A DNA stretch of 64,000 nt, from NCBI RefSeq assembly GCF_014905175.1, contig NC_057790.1, positions 22,098,469 through 22,162,468 of the forward strand, given 5' to 3'. The translations under genes and the position numbers were made by a program. The stretch comes from Aphidius gifuensis. Its lineage: Eukaryota > Arthropoda > Insecta > Hymenoptera > Braconidae. Shown in pieces: positions 22,220 through 33,200 of the stretch; the stretch's first letter is position 1; each line of letters begins with the position of its first letter. The notes beneath the pieces are model-generated. The model saw only the letters and a program-made list of their open reading frames with translations, was not told where the DNA came from and made no database searches.

Positions 22220-23357
22220 TCAAGATATTGCGCAAGAATTACGACCAGCGCAACTAGAACGTGAGTCTGTTATACTGCCAGGTGAATTACCAGGTGTTGT
22301 CATACCATTGTGTCCAGCACCAACAAACCTTAACTTTCGATGATGTGAACCAAGACTTTTACTTGAATTTTGTGAACGATTACAGCGTAATTGTGATGTT
22401 TCTGTCATTGCATATGACTTTAAATGTGACTTGATTGATGTTGGAAGAGGTAATTGATCAATTCCATAAACAGTTGTTGTTGCAACAATAGCACGACATG
22501 ATAATTCTTGTAGACTCAATACTAAAACAAAATTTATTTAAATAAATTAAAAATATAATTACAATAATGGTAATAATATAATAATTAAATTATTACCTTT
22601 ATTAGAACGCCATAATCTTTCCATTCCATTACGATGAAGAGCCATACGTGATAATTCCAAAAAACTTTCTTTTATATTAAAATCACAAAGTGGTGATACT
22701 TCAAAAAATGCCATACGATTTTTAGCTGCATAAGACTCAGCATCACGTTCACCAACTTGACGTTTGAAGGCCAAATGAAGCCTATTACCAACAAGAACCT
22801 TTGGTACCCCTGGAGCATGCTGTCAATCAACAACAATAAATATATAAATATTTCAAAATAAAAAAAAAGCATGATGTAACTACAATAACAAAAATAAAAT
22901 CATTATACCTCTTCGACTTCTTTTAACCATCTATCAATACCATCAAAAGACCATTTGTTTGTTATGTCATAAACCAAAAGTATACCCTGTGCACCTCTTG
23001 AATATGATCTAATAATTGTTGTAAGTCTACCTTGGCCAGAAGTTTCCCATAATTGTAATTTAACTCTTTTTCCATCGAGTAATATTGTCGTTGTTTTGTA
23101 AGCTAAAATGCAAAATTATTAAAACAATTATTAAATATGTTGTGACACATTACAACACTTGATGATTTCATAATAAAATAATAAATTAATTACTCACCAC
23201 TGCCACTGCAAAATGGTGATTCAGATGCACCATCTTCAAGTCCACTTAGTATTTCTTGTTTACCAACATCACTGTCACCAACAAGTAAAAATTTTAGCAA
23301 ATAGTCATATTGCTTTTCCTGACGAGGCTTCGTCCCGGCAGCCTCACCCGTAGCCAT
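22220..23357 (-). CDS. Rab40: Rab40 small GTPase with SOCS box
   Basis: This Rab-family GTPase carries a SOCS box and acts as a substrate adaptor of Cullin-5 ubiquitin ligases, with roles in trafficking and cell migration. Four exons join in phase: 23198-23357, 22909-23102, 22597-22819 and 22220-22521, giving 292 residues. The P-loop is GDSDVGKQEIL; the missing Ser/Thr after Lys is usual for Rab40 (vertebrates have GDSDVGKGEIL). Other landmarks are RSYSRGAQGILLVYDITN, HAPGVPKVLVGNRLHLAFKR (G4 region), FFEVSPLCDFN, and the SOCS box VLSLQELSCRAIV through LPLPTSIKSHLKSY. It ends in CAIS, a prenylation CaaX-type signal. The G3 segment reads LWETSGQGR where the family normally has LWDTSGQGR. The start is the ATG giving MATGEAAGTKPRQEKQYDYL. 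Confidence 0.95.
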
Positions 23358-24161
23358 AATAATTCAATATTAAAATTCCTGTGCATACTGCAAGCTACCC
23401 TCCGAGCAAAATACTCGCCCCAAAACCACGTATGTTTTTATTTTTTTTTTTTATTTGAATATAAACTTTTTGTTGTCAGTTAACAGAATACATTTGTGTT
23501 CTATTTATATTCTTGATGATGGCTTTATAATAATTACTTTTACTTGTGCTGTTACAATTTTTTTAAAACAGCATCTGGTGAACACACTATTGTTTTTTTT
23601 TTAACACAATCATCACAACAAAATTTATTTAAACATCATCATCATAATATCATTTTATAGAGACTGGATGATGATAATGATGGTGATGATGATGATGATG
23701 TGTTGGTGGTGGTGGTGGTGATTTGATTCGTGTGTGATGTGTTGTGTGCAAAAAGAAAACTGAAGAAAAGAGAGAGAAAAATAAAGAGTTAAAAAAAAAA
23801 AAAACAACAACTGATCAGCATGCCTCTACTGGTGACTTTTTTAAGATTGAGACAGAAATTGGTTTGTCATAGGTAGCGCTATTGTTGATTATGTAAAATT
23901 TATTATTAAAAATTTAAATAATATAAATTAATAATTAATATTATATTTGTTTAAAAGATAATGCAATTTCAATTGTTAAATTGTCAATAAAATTATTTAT
24001 ATTTTTATTTGTGTAACTTGTTTTAATTAAAATTTAAAAAATAAAATTCAATTTGCCAAGTTTTCTATTAATGCTACTAGGAGGCTTAATATCGTAATTT
24101 TTTTTCTCTTATGCACTGTATACTATGAAAATTTAAAAACCGAATTCGACCGTGCTTAAGC
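23358..24161. other. Rab40 5' flank and U1 upstream region
   Basis: Holds the Rab40 5' leader, a GAT/GGT microsatellite at 23667-23720, and the upstream region of the U1 gene. I could not identify a proximal sequence element for U1 with confidence, although one is expected about 45-65 bases upstream of 24162. Confidence 0.55.
23667..23720. repeat. GAT/GGT trinucleotide microsatellite
   Basis: An interrupted run of GAT units passes into TGG units; non-coding. Confidence 0.8.
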
Positions 24162-24324
24162 ATACTTACCTGGCGCAGAGGCTACCGTGATCATAAAGGC
24201 GGTTCCTCCAGGATGAGGCTCTTCCATTGCACTTCGGTTGAGCTGACCCTTGCGAATATCCCTAATGTGGATATCTCGGGCGTATAATTTTTGGTAGTCG
24301 GGACTGCGTACGCGCTATCCCGTT
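24162..24324 (+). ncRNA. U1: U1 spliceosomal snRNA
   Basis: This is the RNA of the U1 snRNP, which pairs with 5' splice sites. The 5' end is ATACTTACCTGGCGCAGAGG, with the intact ACTTACCT recognition sequence. Stem-loop I contains GTGATCATAAAGGCGGTTCC, and stem-loop II contains CCATTGCACTTCGG, which has the U1A-type TTGCAC loop. TAATTTTTGGTAG is the Sm site, and the terminal stem-loop runs CGGGACTGCGTACGCGCTATCCCG. The length of about 163 matches insect and human U1. The 3' end is placed by analogy, give or take a few bases. No disabling change is visible, so it looks functional. It is much GC-richer than its surroundings. Confidence 0.96.
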
Positions 24325-24540
24325 CCTAACTTAATAAAATAATAATTAGTAATTAATTTAATTAGGCATCACATACAATTTCAAGTAATTCTTAAACTTT
24401 GATGTGATTATATTTTTATTCGTTATGGATAATTTTAATTAGCCTATTTATTAGATAAATTTTCAGGCTGGTTAGGCTGAATAAATAATGCATCAATGTT
24501 TTTTTTTTTTTTAAAAAAAAAAAGATATTTATTATTTCAT
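24325..24540. other. Short spacer between U1 and the cuticle protein gene
   Basis: A/T-rich. The last part contains the minus-strand AATAAA near 24523-24535 that probably serves the cuticle gene. Confidence 0.6.
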
Positions 24541-25205
24541 TTAGTAATGGTGAACAGTTTGAACGTATTGATGAGCAACTGGAGCAGCAGCATAAACATG
24601 TGCAGCTGGAGCAGCAGCATATACATGTGCAACTGGAGCAGCATGAACGACTGGTGCAGCATGAACAACTGGAGCAGATTTTACAACAACAGCAGCTGGT
24701 TCTTTACGTACAACAGCATTGAATCCATTGACATCATCAGCAGTATAGTCAACAGTTCTTTTTGTTCCATCACTATCAACAAGAGAGTAGCTACCTGTGA
24801 CTTTGTCACCATCACGAGTTTCTTGTTGACTTTTGTTGTCACCAGTAAGAGCATCACTTACACCATAGTCTAAATAGGTGCAAAAATTTTTAATGACAAT
24901 AAATTTAAAAAAATTCCAACAAGATAAATAAAATTAATTTGCAAATTTACTAACTGTAACTGTATTGAGGATTAGCATTGTATGGTTCTTCAACAATTTT
25001 GGTGACAACTGGAGCAGATGCATAGACCAATGGTTGACCATGATGAACTGAGTATGCAAGTGGTGCATAGCCAGCACTGGTAGCTGCCACAAGGGCGAAA
25101 AGTGCAATAAACTATTGAAGAAAAAACAACATTTTTTTAATTGTTAAAATAATTAATTATAATTTTAATTGTGTTGTTATTAAATAGACATACCTTGAAT
25201 GCCAT
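24541..25205 (-). CDS. RR-2 type cuticle protein
   Basis: This is a secreted structural protein of the exoskeleton that binds chitin through the Rebers-Riddiford domain (chitin_bind_4). Three exons join in phase: 25194-25205 (only MAFK), 24955-25111 and 24541-24869, giving 165 residues. The tiny first exon followed by a signal-peptide exon is typical of insect cuticle genes. The signal peptide is MAFKFIALFALVAATSAGYA. The RR-2 core reads SDALTGDNKSQQETRDGD, then KVTGSYSLVDSDGTKRTVDY and TADDVNGFNAVV. The C-terminal third is an Ala/Pro/Val/His repeat (APVVHAAPVVHAAPVAHVYA) ending VHHY. A TATA box lies about 60 bases upstream of the ATG. A mirror-image broken copy is at 25845-26440. Confidence 0.95.
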
Positions 25206-25266
25206 TTTTAAGTTGCTTGATTTGAAGACTCGAAGCGAATGATGTCTACTTGCTGAGAGTCCAGAG

Positions 25267-25274
25267 TTTATATA
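25267..25274 (-). promoter_or_regulatory. TATA box of the cuticle protein gene
   Basis: TATATAAA on the minus strand, with CTCTCAGCAA about 12-20 bases downstream resembling an arthropod initiator. The same arrangement occurs in the mirror copy. Confidence 0.75.
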
Positions 25275-25678
25275 GGGCTATAACAAGGATCCATGTTTTG
25301 TGTTGATGTAATAATGTAACATAATACATAATAAGAATGTAAACCTGTTAAATTTTGATTTTTTTTTGTTTCTTAATGAGATAAGACATTTTGGGTTCGA
25401 CGCCACACCCAATTGTATAGTAAGGCATAAAGACCGTACTTAATGCAATCATTTAATCATACACCATTGACCTTGAATTGCCCGTTACTACATTAGTTTT
25501 GTTTTTCGAGGCTTTGAAAACACAATTCTATCAAATTTAAACTTGAAAATTTGTACTTTTTTTCACCTCTCACTTGCTTGCAACGTATTGAAAGTAGAAG
25601 TTTTGAAAGTACCAAAAAACAAAACTTTTAAAGTGACTGCAAAGACAAGGTTTTATTTGTTTAGTTAAACCCAATATG

Positions 25679-26420
25679 AAACAAAAAAAAATCAAAATTT
25701 AACAGGTTTACATTCTTATTATGTATTATGTTACATTATTACATCAACACAAAATATGGATCCTTGTTATAGCCCTATATAAACTCTGGACTCTCAGCAA
25801 ATAGACATCATTCGCTTCGAGTCTTCCAATCAAGCAACTTAAAAATGGCATTCAAGGTATGTCTATTTAATAACAACACAATTAAAATTATAATTTAAAT
25901 TAATTATTTTAACAATTAAAAAATTGTTGTTTTTTCTTTAATAGTTTATTGCACTTTTCGCCCTTGTGGCAGCTACCAGTGCTGGCTATGCACCACTTGC
26001 ATACTCAGTTCATCATGGTCAACCATTGGTCTATGCATCTGCTCCAGTTGTCACCAAAATTGTTGAAGAACCATACAATGCTAATCCTCAATACAGTTAG
26101 TGCAAATTAATATTTATTTGTTGAATTGTCATTATTTTTGCTTTATTAGGGTAGTAAGTGATGCTACTGGTGACAACAAAAAACAAGACAAGCTCGTGAT
26201 GGTGACAAAGTCACAGGTAGCTACTCTTGTTGATAGTGATGGAACAAAACTTTGTTGACTATACTGCTGATGATGTCAATGGATTCAATGCTGTTGTACG
26301 TAAAGAACCAGCTGCTGTTGTTGTAAAATCTGTTGTTCATGCTGCTGCAGTCGTTCATGCTGCTCAGTTGCACATGCTATATCAGCTGCACAAGCTTTGT
26401 TTATGCTGCTTCAGTTTAAA
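25679..26420. repeat. Right arm of the cuticle-gene palindrome
   Basis: Reverse-complement copy of 24541-25372. The promoter and exons 1-2 are almost unchanged, while the third-exon region has several deletions. Confidence 0.9.
25776..25783 (+). promoter_or_regulatory. TATA box of the cuticle pseudogene
   Basis: TATATAAA with CTCTCAGCAA downstream, matching the functional copy. Transcription of the pseudogene therefore remains possible. Confidence 0.7.
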
Positions 26421-26440
26421 TACCACTGTTCACCACTTTT
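25845..26440 (+). pseudogene. Decayed mirror-image copy of the RR-2 cuticle protein gene
   Basis: Exon 1 (25845-25856) and exon 2 (25945-26095) keep their reading frame and splice sites and still encode the signal peptide and N-terminal region. Exon 2 is six bases shorter. Exon 3 (from about 26150) has lost its first bases and starts GGTAGTAAGTG instead of ACTATGGTGTAAGTG. It also has two separate 2-base deletions, in the SYSL codons near 26221 and in the GTKRT codons near 26248, plus a shrunken Ala/Pro repeat. The RR-2 domain therefore cannot be read as one frame. At most a truncated secreted peptide could be made. Confidence 0.9.
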
Positions 26441-27207
26441 TTTAATAAATACCTTTTTTAAAATAAAAAAAAAAACATTGTCTTATTTATTTATTTATTC
26501 CCTTTGGACTATTGTTTAAAATAATTATAGAATAATAAAAGCTCCACATAAACGTCAATTAATTTTTCAAAATATTTATTTAATGAAGATATTCGATTTC
26601 AAATTTGTATACAATTAACAAATGATATTCATTGGCATTTAAATACATAATGTTCTTTGAATATCTGTAATTACCTAAACTAATATATTTTAATTATATT
26701 TTAACTTGAAATATTTTATTTTTTTTTATTTACCCTTTTTAATAATGTATTCTCAACAATTGCAACCAATTATTATTATTATTATTATTAAATGTTTTTT
26801 TTTTTTAATATTACATAAAAATTATTTTCATTTTAATTATTATAAATCTTTTTTTTTTCCATTTCTATTGTCTTGTTGGCATGTACATAAATATATTTTA
26901 ATAATAGAAAAAACAGAAGTTAACATAATTAATTTAATTAATCGTGTTAGAAGAAAAAAAAAAAAATTGTTTTTTTATACAAATGCAATTAGAATGAACT
27001 AAAAAACATTTTAAATTGAAAAATCATAATATATATAATAAACATAAAAAAATAAAGTTATTATGTAAATTTGATTTTCAATTTACGTTTTGTATTTTTT
27101 TGATATTTAATTAAAATTAAATTTATACTCGAGTTATATTGATTATTGCATAATCAATGATATGTTAAGTATCAATTATTGATACTTATAAATTATTGAT
27201 TATAATG
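26441..27207. other. A/T-rich spacer, 3' regions of the cuticle pseudogene and karst
   Basis: An AATAAA follows the pseudogene at about 26443. The rest is A/T-rich with an ATT microsatellite near 26768-26790. The 98-residue frame at 26706-27002 is A/T-driven and not credited. The karst 3' untranslated region occupies the right part. Confidence 0.5.
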
Positions 27208-30200
27208 CTACGATTGAGATGGCTTTTTTCGTCTTCCAAAGAAATTACTCAGTACTGAGCTTCTTTTGTAATCACGATCTTTACGTGAACTACCAGAACT
27301 TTGTTCACTTTCTGATCCACTTTCTGATGCTCTTCTTCCATCAACAACTGTTATATTTGTTGGTGTTACTGGTGATATTGCTGGTGGTGGTGCAACATAT
27401 GGTGGTAAAGAATTTGGTCTACCAGTAAATGAATTCAACTGTGGTTGTGAAATCTAAAAAAAATATCAAAACATTATTATTTAATTTTAAAATATTAAAA
27501 TAAACAAAAATGAAATCATATCAATTATTTATCTTTACCTGTCTCATATTATTATTTAAATTTGAATTTCCATATACTGTAACAGAAAATAAATTATACA
27601 AATAAATTAAAATAAAATTAGAATAATTTTAAAAAAACCACATCTTGCAATACCACCAAAAAACGAGACAAATTTTTCATCCATAAAAATAAAAGAAAAA
27701 AAAAATAATAAATAAACTCACATGCTGTTTAATCAAAGTATCATAATTCATAAATTATAAAAAAAAAAAAAACCAAGAAAAGAAAATAATATCCATAATA
27801 AGAGTTAAAATTGTTAGAAAATTGTTTGTTTGTTTTTTAAAAATTATAATCATGCGCAAGTGTTGAGAATGTTGAAATCCAAGGGTGCATGTATTGTGTG
27901 TATTATGTTGATGACTGACCAGGGTCATTTGTGTTCCATTGAGTCGTCTTGATTGTCGGTGGAATAGATGATGGCAGAGGCGGTGGATTTTCTACAAAAT
28001 TATTGAGTTGAAATATTTTTTTTTTCTATAAATTAATTTACTAATAAATAAATAAATAATATACTATTTAAAAGCATTTGTTAATTTTGTGTATAGTGTT
28101 GTTCTAAATGACAACTATAAAATAATGTTAATAAAAATTATTAAATTTACCTGGTGAAGAATTGGTTATGTCCACACTACTTTGTCTATGCCAAGTATCA
28201 TTATTAGGATAATGTCCAGAACCATTATGATTGAGTGTGGCACTTCTTTGTTGATATGATTGAGGTCTATTAATTGGCATAACATGATGATCAATATCAT
28301 TTCTTCGAAATTGTACATTTTCTGTGCTTGGTGATCTTACTGGAACTGGTGGTGGTGCACCTCTTGGTGGAATTGGTGGACGTTCATTTGGTGCTTGTTG
28401 AAATTCTTTTTGTATTATTAATTTTTCTTGTTGAATAAATATTTGTTGTTGCTGTTGTTGCTGCTGCTGTTGTTGTCTATGTTTTTGTAAAAATTCAGTT
28501 TGTGTTTGTATTTGTGAATCTGATGTTCTTGATACTGTTACAAATTCTTGATTTGTTTTATCTCGTAATTGTTGATTTTGTCTATGCATTTGTAAAAATT
28601 CAACTTGAACATTACTTGTTCCATCAGTAACATCTCTACGTATTACAGAATTTTTTCTTTCTAATTCAGGTGTTGATGCTCTACTACTTCCAGTTGATAT
28701 ATTATCATCAATTTGCGTATCTGGTACTGGATTTTTAAGTCTATCATTATTTGCATCTTTTTGTGATTCATCATATCTTAATAGTTGTAAACTTGGTGGT
28801 AATTTTGCATGAAATGATATTTTATTAACCCAATCTTCCATTTCTTGTTGATTTGATGCTAAGAATAAAAATTCTGATCCATCAGTACATTTTAAACGAA
28901 ATACATTTTTTTTCTTAGTATAATCATCAGCTTTTTCACAAATAGCATTAAATATTGTTATTGGTGCTGTTGCTGCTTTACTAAGTGAAAAATCATTATA
29001 ATCTTTAAAGAAACAAAGTAATTGTCCACATAAAACAGTAAAATATTGTTTCCATGATCTAACTGCTGCTTTTTTACCACCACTTTGTAATTCATGTTTA
29101 CGTTCAAGTAAACCTTGTAATTCAACTGGACTTAATGGATCCATTGTTTCCATTTTTTGATGTTTTCTAAAACTTTGTGTACGTCTACGTGTTGTAAAAC
29201 TTGGTGTACGTTTTGGTTTTTTAGTATCAATTTTCATACTTTCAGCACGTTTAAGATCAGTTTGTGTTCTTTTTAAACGATCACCAAATACATGTGTTAT
29301 ACTATAAGATTTTGGACTTTGTGTATCATTATTTTTTTGTGCTATTGTATCATTTTTTAATGGTGATAATATATTAATTGATTCATGTGATTCAGATGTA
29401 CCATTTATAATTATTTCATGATCATTATTAATATGTGGACTACCATCAATATTTCTTCTTCTTTCTTCTTCACGTTTTCTTTCTTCAGTAATACGTTGTA
29501 CTTCTTTACGTTTTCTTTCTTCATATCTTGATTTTTCAATTCTTTCTTTTTCAGCTAATCTAGCAGCTAGTTCAACTTCTTGTTGTTTTTGGAATGCTTG
29601 TTCAAGCATTGTTATTCTTTTTAATGATTCAAATTTATCTTCTTGTGCTTCAATTGTTTTTTCAAAATCTTCATGTTTTCTAATTAAATCTTCAACTTGT
29701 GGTATTGTATCACCAAATTTACCATCATTTAACATTGGCTCACGGCTTATTATCCAATTTTCAAGTGTTTCAGCTTCTTGTTTAAACATTTGTGTATCTA
29801 AATTTTGTTCATAAATAAATTTACGTTGTTCCCATGTATCTGTTAATATTTGTTTTCTTTGTTCAAGTACTGATATTTTATCTTGTATTTCTTTAGCCAA
29901 AAAATGTCCTTGTTTTATTAAACCATCACCAACACTATAAAATTTTGTAAATGTATCTTGTCGTGCATCAATTTCTGATTTATATTCATTATGACGTGAT
30001 ATTAATATTTCAGCACCAGTTACATCACGTGCAAGTTCAGGTGCAGTTACTTTAGCAACCATTTCATTAATCCAAAATACTAAATCTCTATATTCATCAA
30101 AATATGCTTCAAGTTGTTCAGCTTGTGCTAATTTACTTCTTCTTTGTGCTGCTTTTTCAAGTAATTCATTCCAATTTTCATCAGCTTCTTCATGTTTAAC

Positions 30201-33200
30201 AGCAATATGTTCTCTTGCATCAGGAAATAATTCAGCTAAACGTGATGCTTCAGCCATAACAGATTCAACTTGTTCTTTAACAGCACCTAAATCTGTTTCA
30301 AAACCTTGATGTTTACGTACTAATGCTTGTATTGTTTCAAGATCATGTCCATAACCATCAGAACTTAAACTTGCTTCTTTTTCTTGTATCCAAGCAATTG
30401 TTTCATCAGCTGTTCTATCAAACATATGTACTTGTTTTGCACCAGCTAATGCATCTTGTCTTGCATGTGCTAATTCTTTTAAATCATCCCATTGTTGTTT
30501 AATTTCATCAATTTTTTTATGTATTTTTGTTATCTCTGGATTCATTTCATTTATTAATTTTTCACCAACTTCAATTGTTTGTAATACACGACTTTCACTT
30601 GTTGTTAAACCAGCCAAAAAATTATCAAATATTTGTATTAAAAGTTCAACATGTTCAACATCACGTCCATAATCTTCAGATGCAGCAATTGTTGTTTGAT
30701 CACTAATCCATTCATTAACTTCATCAGCTTGACGTATAAATTTAAATAATTTTTCACTCTCAAGTAATCTATGTAATCTAAAATCTTTAAGTTTTTGTAA
30801 TTCTTTAAATTTTGTTATAATTTCATTTTGTTTATCAGCAATATTTGTACTATCAAAATGTTGACGATTTATTAATGAATGTGATAGCTTATTAACATTA
30901 TCAATTGTATTTTCAAATGATGATAAATCACGTTCAAGTCCTTCTAATTTTTTTAATAATGATTGTACTGAATCTTCATCTTTTCCATAATCAGATGATG
31001 TTAATTGTGGATGTTTTTCTTTAATCCATTGTTCAGCTTCAACAGCTTCAGTATAAAATAATTGTGATTCAACAGCATCTAATAAACGTAACTTTCTAAT
31101 ATTTGCAATATTTTTAAGATGAATTAATTTTTTTTGTAATTCTTGCATTGATGTTTCAATTTTTTCACTTGCAAAATGTCCATTACGTACCATACCAGCA
31201 GCACGTCCAGCTAATGATGCAACAACTGGTTCACGTGATATTAATTCAGCTTCAAGTGTTTGATGTTTTTTTTGTAATCTTTGTACAGTCATTAAAGAAT
31301 TACCAAGATCATCACTTGATGCAAATGTTTCTTTTTCTGTTAACCAATGAAGTTCATCCTCAACATCACGTGAAAATTGATGAAGTAATTTTGCATCTTC
31401 TAAATTATCACGTCTTATTTGTATTGGTTCTTGTAAACTATGATAACGATTAATACTTGCTTGTGCTCTTTCTTGTATTTCATCAGACATAAAATGATTT
31501 GTTTTTTGAAATAATGATGCTGTTTCTTTGATACTTTCACATGCCTCATTATGACCAAGTACATCATTCTCAAGATTTGTATGACGTTTTAATAAATTAG
31601 CAACACTTGAAAGATCTTTACCATGATCTTCTGATTGAAGTTGTGTTTCAATTTCATCCATCCATGTTTCAAATTCATCAAGTGTACGTCCAAATAATAA
31701 TGCTTGATATGCATCATTTAAACGATTTTTTTTTAATTCACTAGCATCTTGAAGAATTCTCCATTCAGATTCTAAATCTTCAAGACGATCTTGAATTTCT
31801 TTTGTTGCATAATGATTATCTTCAATAAGATTTTTACCTTCATTCATAATTGCTCCAATTCTACCACGATTTGCCATTAATTCACCTTCAAATGCAACAT
31901 GTTTTTGTATTTTACTTTGTAAATTTGTTGATTCACGATAATTTTCATCACCAGCAACTTGTTGTTTTTGATGTAACCAACCTTCAACTTCATAAATATT
32001 TCTAAGAAATTGATGTAATTGTTTACTTTCAATAAGTTTTTTCATTCTTGCTGATGAATTATTTTTTAATTTATCACGTCTACCACAAACAAGTGATAAA
32101 CGTTGTTTTATTATTGCTGAATCATTTGAATTTTCAGAAATTATTGTATTTGCAAATATTTCTAATTCATCAATTCTACCAAGTTGTGATAATAACATTT
32201 TTTCAAATTCATTATGTTTTCTAATAAGTGTTTCAACACCAGATAATGATTCACCAAGATCATCATTATTAAGTACAGCTTCTTTAGCAGCAAGCCAATT
32301 ATCAGCTTGATCAGCTTGTTCTTTAAATTGTTGAAAATGATATGCTTGCATTAATTTTTCTCTTTGATTAATCCATGCATCAACTAAATTATTTTTTAAT
32401 TTTTCTAAATGTTCAATGTTATCTTTAACATCAGCATTAATTGCAACAAGTTTTTTACCATGTTCATTTAATAGCTTTATTGTATCTTGTCTTCCATCAA
32501 TTTCAGCTTTTCTTTCTTGATGTAATTGTAGTAGAGCTTCAGCTTCAGATATTGTTGTTGGTGCTTCAGAATCATTCATTCTTTTAATTGTATCAAATAT
32601 CCAAATTTCAACTTCATGTAAATCAGCTTTAAATTTATGTAATGTATATGCTTGATTTAATACATCACGTCTGTGTTTTGTTAAATGTTGTAAATTATTC
32701 CAATTTGATTGTAAGTTGTGGAGCATTAAATTAATTTGTTGTGAATTTTTTGGATATTTACCAGCTAAATTACGTGCTTCATTATCATGTTCTTTTAATT
32801 TACCTTCAATTGCTGTCATATCACGTTCCATAGCTTCTTGTTTACGTTGAAGATGTTCAACAGCAGCTAAATCTTTACCAACATCATTTGTATTCATAAC
32901 AAGTGATTTTTCAGCAACTCTTTGACTTGTATCATCAATATCACGATTAAATAAATGTATTTCTAATGCACCACCAAGAATATTACGATATGCACTTAAT
33001 GCACCTTGTAATGCTTTCCATTTATTATTAATATTATCACGACGTTGTTGAATTGGTTTTGAATCATTATTATCATTACTTTGTTTTATTAATTTTAATG
33101 CTAATGAATTAATTGTTTTAATTCTTGTATCATCAACTCTCATATCACTATCAACATCATCAAGTTTACGTTGTAAACTTAAACAATGTTCATAATCATT

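Larger units (their letters stand above)
24541..25372. repeat. Left arm of the cuticle-gene palindrome
   Basis: The gene, its introns and about 165 bases of promoter are repeated in reverse complement at 25679 to about 26420. Identity is high to the base in the promoter and second exon. It ends near 25372, where a shared AAATTTTGATT-T-run-GTTTC segment diverges. The unique spacer between the arms is about 300 bases. Confidence 0.92.

Noticed and set aside
25385..25410. GGGTTCGACGCC resembling a tRNA T-arm
   Set aside because: No acceptor stem, anticodon arm or D-arm could be placed around it.
25845..26440. Second functional cuticle protein gene
   Set aside because: Loss of bases at the exon 3 start and two further 2-base deletions destroy the RR-2 reading frame, so it is listed as a pseudogene.
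26706..27002. 98-residue plus-strand frame
   Set aside because: Built almost entirely from Ile, Phe, Lys and Asn codons of A/T-rich DNA; no motif and no splice context.
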